Assembly: GCA_028583405.1 (NCBI GenBank) | Contig: CM053259.1 | Coordinates: forward strand, 20,747,951 to 20,811,950 | DNA length: 64,000 bases | Origin: Pogonophryne albipinna | Taxonomy: Eukaryota > Chordata > Actinopteri > Perciformes > Artedidraconidae | Direction: 5' to 3' | In this document: positions 52,401-64,000 of the stretch, in pieces | How the letters are laid out: each line of letters starts with the position of its first letter | How positions within the stretch are numbered: the stretch's first letter is position 1 | Made by a program: the position numbers and the translations under genes | Notes under the pieces: model-generated | Seen by the model: the letters and a program-made list of their open reading frames with translations, nothing else | Told to the model about the DNA's origin: nothing | The model's database searches: none

Positions 52401-53955
52401 TTTCTTGTGTGACACAGTTCTTCTCTATAAACTTTTAAAGCGTAAGAAGGCTATTATTTTCTCCTCCTGAGCTATCAGTAAGTATGTATACCTTTTTGAA
52501 TGTCCTGTGATTGTTTCACACAAATATTGCGTATTTGACATGAAGCTAAGGATTCCTCTCTCTTTGGATTTGAGTGACATCTCCATCTCTCACTTGCTTG
52601 TCTGCTAACGCCGAGCTAGCGTGACCGAAATACTTAGTCACAGTGCACAGGCTTATACTGTCTCTCTCATCACAGTTTCTCTTTCATTTCACTTAGACTC
52701 AACACTATGGATCCAAACAGTCGGCACAGAGAAAAACTCTATATTTCCTTTAGTGTACATACATTACAAACACTGTGGTTTATATTCAAACATAGTTACA
52801 TGTAAAAATTAGTGTATATTCCTCATGCAAAAACACACACAAGCACCCTCCAGGGTCTTGACCAAGTGTTTGTCTTTGATTCAAAGCATATGCATCCACC
52901 TTATTGTTACAGCTTTATGTTCCCAATGTCACAGATAAACTTTTGTTTCTCTTGCGGCTCCTCCCTTCCCTCTGCTCTTCCTCCACCCTCCTTCCTCCCT
53001 CTTTTCCTCATATATATTTCTTTACTATCTCCTATTCACAATCTGGCACAGAAACGGTTGATAACAGTCTGTTGACTCTGTGTTACCGCTGAGGGAAGTT
53101 GTGTATCTTATCCTGCACAATATGGGTCCGGCCCTTGCTGCCACTGCAAGACACTGATAATGTCCTGTTGTTGCTCTCATACATTTGATAAGGTCAGTTA
53201 TCTGGAGAGCACATAGCAACTGAATAAGGTGAAAACAGACTTGTCATCAAACTAAAATGTAGTAAAAATAAAGTTATGTCTTTGAAATGACTTATAACTA
53301 GAATGAGTATGATTCTGCTTGTTATTCGGTATCTGTTGGGCTTACATTTGTAGTTGTTGGTTCATTTTTGTCACAGGAAATGAAAGACAGGATAAGAACT
53401 TGTTTTGTGTTTCTGCCATCTTTAAGTTAGGTCATTGAATTGTGGTGTTCCAGGGAAACAAGATAAGGCATTGTACATGTATTTGCTGGTGTGAGGTGTG
53501 TGTGCGTCTCTGTGTGTGTAATGAGCTCTTCAGTCGTTAGCAGGGGAGGGGGGGTTGCTGTGTTGCCATTCTGTACAGCGGGCATGCAGGATGGCACAGA
53601 TGGTGGTGGAATGAGAGGCGAATCGCTGCAGATTTACGCTCCTCTCTCGGGTGTCTGTCTGTCAGTCTGTCTGTGTGTCTGTGAGTCTCTCCTTCTCCCC
53701 CTCTCATCCCTCCTGTGACAGTCTGAGCATATGCATCAGTGTCATTGTGGCCGGCCATATGATGTGGTGAGCCATCTATTTACAGAGCTAGTCTATTGAA
53801 CCTCACAGGCGCTTTGCTATCAAGTTAAATCCTGCTGCTGTCTATGTGCAAACTGTGTAATAGCTCCTTTGTTTGCACACAGATGTGGAAACGGTTGTTT
53901 AGTTTCAGTTATTTGTAGTATGTCACTATAATCTTACACTTCTGTCTCTCTTCAG
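49409..53955. other. Distal intron 1, no gene seen
   Basis: No exon was recognised before 53956. A tRNA-like and tail-like pair of motifs near 49535-49640 may be a decayed SINE. A tail-like ttgaattgaatcttgaatc near 52290-52308 may be the 3' remnant of another LINE. Confidence 0.35.
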
Positions 53956-54093
53956 ATCGCACTGGGAAGCGCTCCACCATGCCCGACTCACCTGCGGACG
54001 TCAAGACACAGTCCAGGTTGACCCCCCCTACCATGCCCCCCCCACCCAGCACGCAGGGAGCGCCTCGTAACAGCTCCTACACCCCCACCACAT
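53956..54093 (+). CDS. runx1t1: runx1t1 exon 2: start of the constant N-terminal region
   Basis: The exon follows a pyrimidine tract ending ttcag and is closed by GTGAGTA. Codons read (x)RTGKRSTMPDSPADVKTQS..., then a Pro-rich run ending TPTT. This matches RUNX1T1 (ETO/MTG8) closely and its paralogues CBFA2T2 and CBFA2T3 less well. The exon uses two bases of a split codon at its start and leaves one base at its end. Met at 53979 lies in a strong context (tccaccATGc) and could be used if a non-coding first exon is spliced in. This is the border at which the human exon is joined to RUNX1 in t(8;21) leukaemia. Confidence 0.93.
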
Positions 54094-55634
54094 GTGAGTA
54101 AAGCCAGGGTTGTATTTATGTGTCAGCGGTAAATCAAGTAATGTCGTTACATATTTTACAAATGGCATAATGAAGTTCAATGGGTCCACTTCCATTCGTG
54201 TACTCTCAGCAGAGTTCTCAGTGCCATAGCATTCCTGTTGTGTACATTTTTAATTGGGAAAATAGAGCATTAGATCAGTATTCGTTTCAGTAGATACAGT
54301 ACACTGTGTTGTGGTATCACAGTCAATATCTGTAAGAAACAAAGTTGGATTGGTGATGTGTCAACATGTGAAATGTAGTGCTGAGCAGAATGCAGAAGCA
54401 GGTGTCACTGCAGAAGTATAAGTCCACCTTTGTACGTAAAAAACACATTACTTTGAAACAGAGCAGACTTACATGCACTCACAATTGAGAATATTCACTT
54501 TATGGTTGCGTTAAACCCAATAATCGAATTCCATCAGTATCAAAAGACCTTTTTAACATCTATGCATTGATCCTTTTTTCAAATTGCAGTCATTCCTAAC
54601 AACTCCCCCAACAAGTTCCTTAACACCCACGCTTACAAACTGTTGGAGCTTTGCCACGACGCGCACATATCCTGTGACGAGCAAATTACACCCTAGTATT
54701 CACTTAGAAGTGCACACTTAACCACTTGCATGAAGAGCACTAGAATCAAAGAATCAAAGGCCTTGTGGTTCAAAATGCTCAGAGCACTCAAGTCTGCGTT
54801 AGTATTTCTGTTTTTCTTTTTTGGAGCAGAGGCATTATTTAGTTCTTTCTTTGGTATTTACTTTCTCCCTCTCTCTTTGTATCAGTCTGTTTCTCTCTCT
54901 GTTGCTCACACTCCACAATTAACATTGGGGCTTCCGTGCGATGAGGGAGGAAAGGCCGACTCTCTCATTACGCTTGCCGAAGGTTTTAACAAAGCAGTAT
55001 GCTTTGATTTCCACCCGATGTAATTGTTACCAGATGCAGTTTGAGTATCTCGTCTCTCTTTACAGTGGCGGCTTTGGACGGCAGCCAGAGGGGGAGTGAG
55101 TGGATCGCTAGTCAAACCCTAATCTCATTAGAGAGAAAGCTTTATGCCGCCTTGTATCTCTTTGTACACCAACTCCCCCAACACACACACACACACACGC
55201 CATGCTCTGGCACGACGGGGGTCACACTGTCTCTGCTTGTTTAGACTGCAGGGAGGGAGGGAAAGGGGAAAGGAGGTGCAGAGAGGCAGCATGTCTCCAA
55301 ATGCAGGCTTTTGGGTTTTTTTGAGAGGACGCCACAAAGGATCAAACAAGCCGCGATGATTGGAAACAAATGTCGAGGATTGTGATGTTTTTTCAGGGGA
55401 ATGTAAATCATTCTAAATCACTGGTTTGGTCTCAGTGAAGCTGACGCATGTTGTTTCCTCTGTTGGTGTTTGGTAAACACAGTCAGGGATTTTAGGTTGT
55501 TTTGGGTCATTTGGATAGAGCAAGAGAGAAAGCAGTTTGCACAATGTAAATAAAAAAAAAATCAAACGTTTTTTTTGTTTGTGAAACAATTTGGTGTCCT
55601 TTCTCTTAACACTTTATGTCCTTGTCTCACGCAG
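54094..55634 (+). other. runx1t1: runx1t1 intron 2
   Basis: GTGAGTA at the donor and cacgcag at the acceptor, 1541 bp. The paralogue CBFA2T3 carries an extra cassette at this place. One acceptor-like site at 54588-54589 is discussed in the findings. No other gene is seen. Confidence 0.85.
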
Positions 55635-55876
55635 TAACCAACGGCAGCAGCCACTCTCCTACGGCGCTAAACGGCGCTCCGTCTCCTCCCAACGGCTACA
55701 GCAATGGTCCCAGCTCCTCCTCCTCTTCCTCGCTGGCCAATCAGCAGCTGCCCCCGGCCTGCGGCGCCCGGCAGCTCAGCAAGCTCAAGCGCTTCCTCAC
55801 AACTCTACAGCAGTTTGGCAACGACATCTCACCTGAAATCGGCGAGCGGGTCCGCACATTAGTGCTGGGACTAGTG
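55635..55876 (+). CDS. runx1t1: runx1t1 exon 3: Ser-rich linker and start of the NHR1/TAFH domain
   Basis: 242 bases: two complete the split Leu codon left by exon 2, then 80 codons, ending in phase 0 before GTGAGTG. Residue numbers assume the start at 13187. The exon gives [20 protein letters not shown] (56-75), a seven-Ser run (82-88), then [15 protein letters not shown] (96-110), the beginning of NHR1, and [16 protein letters not shown] up to residue 136. NHR1 (the TAFH or eTAFH fold) contacts E-proteins and other transcription factors and helps the protein act as a nuclear corepressor scaffold. The sequence is nearly identical to the mammalian RUNX1T1 counterpart, differing for example in Tyr for Phe after PSPPNG. 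Confidence 0.96.
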
Positions 55877-58325
55877 GTGAGTGGCTTCTGTGCATGTGAG
55901 CGTTAGTTCAAAAGGCTCACAGGGAAAGGTGACACCGTTAAGTTAGCAGGAATCCGTCAATCCATTAGTGGGCCATTTGAGAATCATTTTTAAGATTTGT
56001 TCAGCTGCACCAGATGGCAGGAGTTTACTGAACTAAACAGATGAAACAGTGTCAGGTTAGTTGTCAGTCATAGAGATGATTACTTGAAATACTTTGAAAT
56101 ACTTATCGCTGATTACGAAAGCCTCAGGGGTATTTCTTTAAGACTTTGTTATGTTCTTATGTCAGAAATCTAACCCATCTGGTCCTTCAGGCATAAGTGT
56201 AAAATAAACAGAGATTTGTGAACCCCTGCCTCCAGCATCAACGTCTATAAGTATTTTACAGCCCATTATTCAGTGAAAAACTAGGCCTGACCAATGTATG
56301 GCATTTGGCTGTCTGCTGGGACGAAGAATAACATTAACCTAAAAGACTGATTAGACTTATTTAAATTCAACAACAGGGAATACCAGATCCACGGGAAATA
56401 GAGATTAGACTTTATTTTAACAGCAAATTAATGTTATCACTATTGTGCAGGTGTCTGACAACCTAACATGTTGCAATATTAAAACGTTATTTATTAAGCT
56501 AATTAAAAAACTGATTGTAGCTTTAAGGTTTGCACAAATTAAAGCATTACTGATAATCACACTTCTCACGCAAATGAATATCCAGGAGATGTGTGTGTGG
56601 AGATTCAAAACATAATTTAGAGTTGAATAAAGTATATAAACAACATGAATGCAAAGAAAAACAATCATTGAAATACAGAAAATCCAAAATAAAACCTGCA
56701 AACATCAAACTACATTCATCCAACAGAGATTTGATCTGACAGATGTTTTTCTACGGCTTAGCTAACATGGTTTATATGAAGATAATATAACATACATGTG
56801 CAAATCTGAAGATTAACTACACGTCTATGTGATCTGAGAAGATTTGACTTTACGAGCAGGGGAATACAGAAATAGGGATTGAATGTTGTGCAGAGAGGAG
56901 GAAGAAGCGGAGGAAACGGAGGGTGGAATTATTTTAATTAGCCTCACAGAGCATAGCCTTCTTTTTGGCTTCTCTATGTTTATTATTCTCACCGTCTGCA
57001 CACGCACTTGCCTCTCCTGTGTCGTTTTGCCTCCCCCCTCTCATATCCCTCTCTCCTCTTCTTCCTCTCTCTCTGTCCCTCCCCTTGCCTTATTGAAAAG
57101 AGTGACACCGTTAATTAGCTGCTTGTGTGCTGGGGAGAGGGAGAGAGGGAGACTCAGGAGGTTTCTCTAGCTGTCAAGAACAGCCCCTACGCAATCTGGG
57201 CGAACAGATGTAAGGCTGAATGTAACAAAATTCAGGTCTGGGAAATAACACCGACAGAGTGGGGAGGAAAATATATATTTGCTGCTTTTTTTTTTATGTT
57301 CTCCGTCTCGCTTGATTCTTTTTTGCCTTGTTTGTATTTTTGCTTGTTATGGATTGCACTCTCTCCCATGTGCACTCTCCTCTTTCTTCTCTCCTTATAC
57401 TCTTCCTCTATGCTCTAGAAATAGTTGTGAAATGTTGAGGATTAAAAATAGTACCTACGCTGTCGTGTCAGCCGTTAATGTGAGTTACATCTAACCGAAG
57501 AATGGGGGGGGACTTTGTTTGGGTTTGACAAACTGAAACGTATAACCCACTTTGGACCCCCCACATGCACCACACACACTCCTCCTGTTTTCAACTACAG
57601 AAATACCCTCACACTAAATATACTACCTCCTCCTGTTCTACACTTTCTATGATTTTAAATGTTTGTTCTTATTTGCTCTGCAGCCCATGTGTCAGGCTCA
57701 TATACGCTATTGGTAACATATTGATTCAACATAAAGCATGTGTTTAAACATCCAAACGAATGTCCGAGTGAAGGAAATAACAGAAAAGCAATGAAGAAGG
57801 AACATATATCACCTCTGATGATAGGAGACTGTATTTCAATCAAAAAGGCTACAGTTTTCTAATATACTGTGCAAAGCTGCAATAACTGTATTCATTAATA
57901 GGACATATTTAGAATGCACTCCAAAAAATGAACACATCATATTTTCTTTTATTCAGAATAGCAGACAAGCAGGCCTGAGCTAAAGTAAGAAGTCAACAAA
58001 CATTTAAGATAAATAATTAGATAAATATGTAAACGATTTTAAACAAGCCAACTCACATAATTCGGGGGGGAAAAACATTTTCCTGCATATATAATCAAAG
58101 TTAAGCATATTTCTTCCTTTTTTGATTGCATTTGTTTTGTTAATTGAAGAAAATGTCTGCTTTGTTTTCTGTGGGCTCTTTTCACTGCGGCCTGCCCATA
58201 TGCTTCCTATTAGAGAGCCCGAAACATCCAGGCCAGGATATAGCTTAGCTTCCAATAAGTAATATTATCACTTAATGCCTTCCACATGGATTCATGTGTT
58301 TTCTCTCTCTCTCTCTCTCCTCCAG
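55877..58325 (+). other. runx1t1: runx1t1 intron 3
   Basis: 2449 bp, with GTGAGTG at the donor and a CT-repeat polypyrimidine tract before cag at the acceptor. AT-rich in the middle. No other gene or transposon recognised. Confidence 0.85.
58301..58319 (+). repeat. runx1t1: (TC)n polypyrimidine tract of the exon 4 acceptor
   Basis: About nine TC units end six bases before exon 4, so a length-variable microsatellite forms the acceptor tract. Confidence 0.85.
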
Positions 58326-58415
58326 AATTCCACCCTAACCATCGAAGAATTTCACTCCAAGCTCCAAGAAGCCACGAACTTCCCTCTGCGACCGTTCGTC
58401 ATACCCTTTCTGAAG
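58326..58415 (+). CDS. runx1t1: runx1t1 exon 4: middle of the NHR1/TAFH domain
   Basis: Exactly 30 codons in phase 0 at both ends, between ctccag and GTAGATA. They read [18 protein letters not shown], then [12 protein letters not shown] (residues 137-166), identical as far as remembered to mammalian RUNX1T1. This segment forms central helices of the NHR1 fold. Because both ends are in phase 0, skipping the exon would delete 30 residues without changing frame and would destroy the domain. Confidence 0.97.
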
Positions 58416-61400
58416 GTAGATACTCAAACATGCAATTACGAAAGAAGTTTGCCTGCCTGCCTCCCTGATCCACCACATCTGGAAACCATTTAACCAGCAC
58501 AGATCCAGATGTGCATACTTGTGTTCATGCTATTTAGCCCTATTTTCTCCCTTATATATCTTGTTATCTGTCTCTAGTACCTATTCCCAACATCTCTCTT
58601 TCTTCCTTCTCACTGTGTCTCTAATTCTGCTCTCAAATCCCTTTTTACTTTCCGCCTCTCTTTAATTAAAAGATTCATAAGTCATTTTAATACTGAGTCT
58701 GACCTTACTCTGTTAGGTTACCTCAGTTTAACCCTAAGCTATAGCAGCTTAATTAATCATCTGTGAAATATTAGAAGTTGTTTTTTGTTGTTGTTATTTT
58801 AAGAAATGTGCCCTGGAACAGAGCACAATGAGTGTGGTTGTGGCCAGAAGACGACATCCCCTTTCATGCGCGTTTCCTCAACCTCTTTCAAGCTTGTTTT
58901 GTCCTTGACTTGTTTTTATCCAGTTGAGCCACGTTTTTCAAAGAGTATTTCCCCTATTTTCAGCCATTAGCATGGTATTTCACCCAAAAAGGAAGCAGTC
59001 TTTTAAGCTGCCATGCCTGCCCTTGCTTCAGCCCATTTGTCAATGGTGGTCTTTTTTCAGTCAAAACAGCACAGCTCCCATCTCTTTATTCAGTCTGGTA
59101 GATAAGAATGAAGAGGGATGGTGGGTTTTCAGTTTGTATCTACAGGTAAAATAGAGGCCATTTATGTGCATTTGGGCTGTTTGTGTCAGACAGGGGCACA
59201 TTCTGAATGTCTGCAGGATTTGAGGAGCTAAAGCAGTCTGGAGGTGAGACTGGCGGCGGGGGCGCTATGATTTGTTTTGGTAGTCAAAGATGACAAATGG
59301 GACTGGGGCTTTATATTGAGGGATGTACTGTGCAACAGCAGTTCAGATAGTGTTATGGGGTCTCGATGAAGCTGAGATCAATATCAGTGTGGAGCTGAGA
59401 GATGGAGAGCAGGGATCAGCATGACATTTAACACAGAGCTCATTTGTTTCTATTACTGGCTCTGTTTTGTTTTCTCCATTTTCTTTTTGTTCTCCCTCAA
59501 ACCTTCTTATTTTCTCTGTTTACCTCCTTCTTTGTATCTATTTTCCATCCCTTATCTATCCCTCCCTCCCTGCTCTATCTGTGTGTGTCTGACTGACAGG
59601 CGTGAGGTTAATGTTATTTGTAAAAACAAGACAGTCGGTTCTCCCTGAGCACAGAATCATCACACTCTACGCTGCCTGTATACGTGTGCATGGCTGCATT
59701 TGCAGATGTGTGCATGTGTGAGCTGACATTCACAAGCCTATTATCCACTGAGGTCCTGCGTGAATGTGATATTTGGTCCCAATAGAATAGCTGTTACTGG
59801 CAGTTAAAGACACAAACAGGGTCTCCCTGTCTCCCCCCTCACATCACTCCCTTATTCTCGTGTTTTCTTCATCTTTTCTGCTTATTTGCTCTCCCCCCAT
59901 ATCTTTCTGTCTTTATCCTTGTTCTTCTCTGTTTGCTGTTCCCCATCTATCCATCCTCCAGTCCCTCCTTCCCTTCTCCTCTCCTCGCCAGATGGTTAGT
60001 GTATCACTGGGATGGCTGCGGAATCAAAGATGCAACTCTTTTTTTCCCTCCGTCGCTCCTTCTCTGCCTCTCTCTCTCCCCAGTCTAATTTTAGTGTCTT
60101 CCCACTACGGAGCCTTTAATGTCAGCTACCATATGGCAGCAGCGAGCGGTTGGAGGTATAGGGGAGTTTTTATAGGTGCGTCGAAGCACAGCTGCAACAA
60201 TGCGCGTCAAGGCTCAGAGTTTTTCATTACGCTAATGTTAGACTGAGCCGACCCCTCCAACGCCCCCATCCCCCACCCAAACCCACTCAACTCCTTTCCC
60301 CTTCTCTTAATACTAAACCGCAAATTGGTTGGGACTCTTTACTGGAAGGAGGCAATCATAAACCACACAGCGCCAGTGACGTGATGTGTTGGCTGGAGGC
60401 CTGGCACACGAGACAACGGGCTTCCAGAGAAACAATGTTTCTCTGTTTTCAACTTAAAAACAAGCTTTTTTTAAATCTGTAGAAGTGATTTGTTTTTCTA
60501 GTGTCATGCCGAAATGAAAGGAGTGCTGTGAGACTGAGGAGTAAACACATTAACCAAAGAGAGAGAGACAGAGAAAGTGGTGATAGGAAATAATTGAAAT
60601 AGGACAATATATATACATGCAAAAAACTAAGTCGCCCAGATTTTACTCCAACTGCAAATTACAGAGAAAAGGAAAGTTGATGAAGTGCAGCATATCCTGA
60701 ACGTGGCATATTCTAAATAGTTTTTTGGCTCCGTTTGACAAAATGACAGCTCCAGTATTTTCACAATAAATCATCCTGTGCTGATTTTAGCTGTGGCTGC
60801 TGAACACTACTTGAAATGTTCCCTTTATGCAAGTGCAGATGTTGGTTACCGTTACTGCACGGAAGCAAATGGCCGTACTTTGTCATGGGAAAAATGATCC
60901 AGTCTCTTCAACGGTCTGCATTTCTTGAATCAGTCCTTTTGTTAATGCATCCCCCATCTCTTACAATTGGGATGACCTCTAATTAATGAAAGATGAGTTC
61001 ACTGGGGTCAAAGCAATCTATTTGATGCTTCTTTTCAGAGGGTAATTACGATCATAAACTATTAACGGACCATTAACTCGAGCAGGTAAAACGAAGGCCA
61101 GCGCTCTGCATTTCTTTCACAGCAGCCAATTACTGGAGAGGGATTTCATATGATTATAAAACATAAATCCCACTAAACAAATTATGTTTATGTTTTGCAA
61201 GTAGTATTTCTGTATGCAGTTGGCAAAGACAACACGGAACGGTCCATGAAACGGAAGCAAATGTGTGAGCTAATGCGGGTTTGGGGCGAAGAAAGGAAAG
61301 GATAAAACAAAGCAAGAGATTATTTTATTGATGACAAAACAAAGATTATCAGACCTGAAGCGTACAGATGGCCTCTCCAAAGGCTCTTGTGATGAATGTA

Positions 61401-62221
61401 CCTTTCCAAAAAAGCCCCCACTCTTATTCTGAACCTGCCTGACGCAACACTTTCATCTTCTTGCTTCAAAACACACCCCATCAGATGTCTTTGAAGTCGG
61501 CACGCACATACCTGCATGACCCTGTAACTCCTGACAAGAAAGCAGACCCCCTTGTTATGTCGAAGAGATTGAAAATAGCTACTGTTTCTCTATAATCAAA
61601 AAAACGTACATGTCTCAGAGAAACTCTGTGGGTGTTAATGCACTCTGTGTCACAGGAAGTGGTGATGGTTCAGTGGTAAAGCAAACAGGGGTCAGATGAT
61701 GTGGAGAAATGGAGCTCTTGTTACCTCAAATTGGTGTTTTTGGACTGCAAAGGCTGGGAGAAAGCGTTTGGTATACAACATATTGGATGTGGTTTAAAGG
61801 CAATATGCAGTTTAGTTTCATATCAAAGAGATGCTTCGATTTTGAACATGAATCTTGTGACATAATTAATCAACAACATATTATATTTTGTACCTGAAGA
61901 CAACTTTAACAGCAGATTTCTTTTTGAGAGCTTGAGTTGATTTTGATTAACCTTAAAATGGTTTTATTATTAAAATGCATTTCTTACACTTTATTATAAT
62001 GTTTCCCTTACAATATAGATCTGTTCACTACATTAGATTGAATCAGCTCAGCTCAGAATCTGACATATTATTTTCAGTTTTTTGCAAATTAGTCAGTGCA
62101 AAGTGTTTGAAGACAGATTTGATGATTCTATTCTTGCTTCTCTACAGGAAATCGTTGTTTGAAAAATACTCCACAGTTGTTATTTTTCTCTCTGGTTAAA
62201 CAGTGTTGTTTCCTTGTGTAG
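58416..62221 (+). other. runx1t1: runx1t1 intron 4
   Basis: 3806 bp, donor GTAGATA and acceptor ttgtgtag. The segment 60930-61170 carries clustered homeodomain-type motifs. No other coding signal is supported. Confidence 0.85.
60960..61170. promoter_or_regulatory. Candidate intronic enhancer (TAAT-motif cluster)
   Basis: Within about 200 bases are ctaattaatga near 60979, ggggtcaaag near 61014, gtaattacgatc at 61042, cattaac near 61071, ccaattactgg at 61126, and an E-box catatg at 61147. This spacing of homeodomain, nuclear receptor or TCF-like and bHLH motifs is typical of developmental enhancers in introns of transcription-cofactor genes. It is inference from motif density only; conservation cannot be tested here. 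Confidence 0.25.
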
Positions 62222-62403
62222 GCCAACCTGCCGCTGCTTCAGAGGGAGCTGCTGCACTGTGCCAGGCTGGCCAAGCAGAACCCCGCTCAGTACCTGGCCC
62301 AGCACGAACAGCTGCTCCTGGACACCAGCACCACCTCCCCTGTGGACTCCTCCGAACTCCTGCTGGACGTCAACGAGAACGGCAAGAGAAGGACGCCAGA
62401 CAG
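62222..62403 (+). CDS. runx1t1: runx1t1 exon 5: end of the NHR1/TAFH domain and linker
   Basis: 60 codons plus two bases, starting after ttgtgtag and ending CCAGACAG before GTGTGTG. It reads [20 protein letters not shown], then [14 protein letters not shown], completing NHR1 at about residue 195, and then a linker ending [19 protein letters not shown]. That last stretch identifies RUNX1T1 rather than CBFA2T2. One difference is Thr in [10 protein letters not shown], where the mammalian protein has Ala. The donor gtgtgtg is weaker than consensus. The following exon, with the nuclear-localisation region, is not in the window. Confidence 0.96.
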
Positions 62404-62745
62404 GTGTGTGAATCAGAAAGTTAGAACATTATTTTGCCGGTTTGGGACTCTTCTATCTGTTCATACATTTACCAGTTCCAGACATTAAAGCAGCTGAGGG
62501 TTTCTTTCCTTTTTTAGCTCATGCATGAATCCCTTTGAGTCTGCCTGCATAAACCCATACAACACTCCAGACACAAGCTGAGCCAATGCAAGGCAATCGT
62601 GTGATGTGTTAGTGTATGTATGGGAAGTGTCTGTCAGGGCGCCATCGGGCCTCATGATGTGCTCTGTTGGACATCTCAGCTCCAGGCTCCTGCTTTTAAT
62701 GGGCCAGAACTGAGGAGAGGAGGCAATGGGAAATATAGACCCTCC

Positions 62746-62748
<3 letters not shown>

Positions 62749-62830
<82 letters not shown>
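62749..62830. repeat. (AC)n microsatellite
   Basis: About 41 AC units, roughly 350 bases after exon 5. Confidence 0.96.
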
Positions 62831-62832
<2 letters not shown>

Positions 62833-63819
62833 AGGATAACAAAAGGAAGGGAGACAGATGTGTATTAATGAAAAGTGTGAATACGTCAATGCAAATGTAT
62901 TCTGTGTAAGTTATCATTTGCTTCAATACTGGATTGGGTGTGTGCGCCTGTGTGTGTGCCTCTTCTCTACATTAGTTCCCCACCCCACCGCAGCCAAATC
63001 ATTACATCCGTTTGTTGTCACGGACTTTGGTAATGACTCAATGTTCTCTGCTCTAATGGACAAGCACTGAGACGTGCCGTCCAGGAACACATATCGCTGT
63101 GAAAACCTTTAGTCCTCTTTTCAACGGTCTTCCTCGGAGCTCCAGAAACGGAAACGAGCAGAAAACCCGCCAGACCAACCGCGAGCATGTGTGCATGTTT
63201 AACACTGTGGCTCATTCCCATCCCAATAAAGTACATTACTTTTGGTGGAGCTGCAATATGACTACATTTCTTTGGAAGGGAGACTTAAAAAACTTGAATT
63301 AGCTATAGAATCGTACACATATTCTCTGTTAATAAGCATCTTCTTAAAACAGAAGTTTGCAATCATTTCTGTTTGTGCATTGTTATGAGTTTGAGCCTAT
63401 GCTTCGAGCACAATATGTGCATAGTCTTTTGAAATAAAGAATAATCCTCCGGGGGTCTATATTTTTTAATACAGGCAGGGGAGAGGAAAATGTACTTTTT
63501 GTATTTGCTGAGGGACAAAAATGCCAAAAGCAATATTAATAATTCTCACCTCTCTTTTCCCCCAACAGTCGGATAGGCAGACTTTTTCTGTAATACCTGC
63601 ATATTTGCAGGCCGTCTGGTGCATAAGGGAGTGAGCTTAGGGGGAAAGGTGTGTGTGTAAATGTGAAAGAGAGATATAATATATGGAGAGAGAGAAAAAA
63701 AAAAGGAGGCATCTGTACGCAGTGAAAAAATGTGGACTGTCTGTGAATGTGTGTGTGTGTGTATGATTCTCTATTCAGTGTGAAGGCATGACTATGGTTC
63801 ATCTATGTGCACCTCTGTA

Positions 63820-63985
<166 letters not shown>

Positions 63986-64000
63986 CTAGGGAGATGGGCT

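Noticed and set aside
61661..61700. tRNA-like A box (tggttcagtggtaaagc)
   Set aside because: No B box or cloverleaf partner follows at the right distance.

Overview
The window reads as nuclear DNA of a bony fish, most likely a percomorph-type teleost. Dinucleotide microsatellites are very dense. There are CR1/L2-type LINEs with a TTGA-repeat tail and hAT DNA transposons with 8-bp target duplications. The only host gene found is split into small exons with canonical GT/AG borders. There is no sign of prokaryotic or organellar DNA. Everything was read by eye without database searches, so family names rest on remembered protein similarity.

The gene is runx1t1 (ETO/MTG8), on the + strand and incomplete at the 3' end. 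Four coding exons are clear: 53956-54093, 55635-55876, 58326-58415 and 62222-62403. They encode the Pro/Ser-rich N-terminal region and the whole NHR1/TAFH domain. The NHR2, NHR3 and MYND exons must lie beyond position 64000. A GC- and CpG-rich block at about 12600-13214 ends in a 9-codon ORF followed by GTAAGT. Its splice phase (one base over) matches exon 2 exactly, so it is proposed as a 5' exon, starting at the ATG at 13187. That would make intron 1 40.7 kb long.

Layout: 1-431 is the decayed end of hAT-like DNA. 432-12600 is gene-free sequence with long CA/GT arrays. 12600-13214 is the candidate promoter and first exon. 13215-53955 is intron 1, which carries two well-delimited hAT insertions (17004-18083 and 48153-49400), two nearly identical L2-type LINE copies in inverted orientation (about 32717-35965 on the minus strand and 40409-43036 on the plus strand), a 12-bp purine minisatellite (36302-36649) and many microsatellites. 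53956-62403 holds exons 2-5. 62404-64000 is the start of intron 5.

No undescribed gene system is apparent. The most checkable points are the distal first exon and its upstream ORF, the inverted LINE pair that would form a multi-kilobase hairpin in the pre-mRNA, the precise hAT borders, a microsatellite serving as the polypyrimidine tract of exon 4, and a cluster of TAAT motifs in intron 4 that looks like an enhancer.
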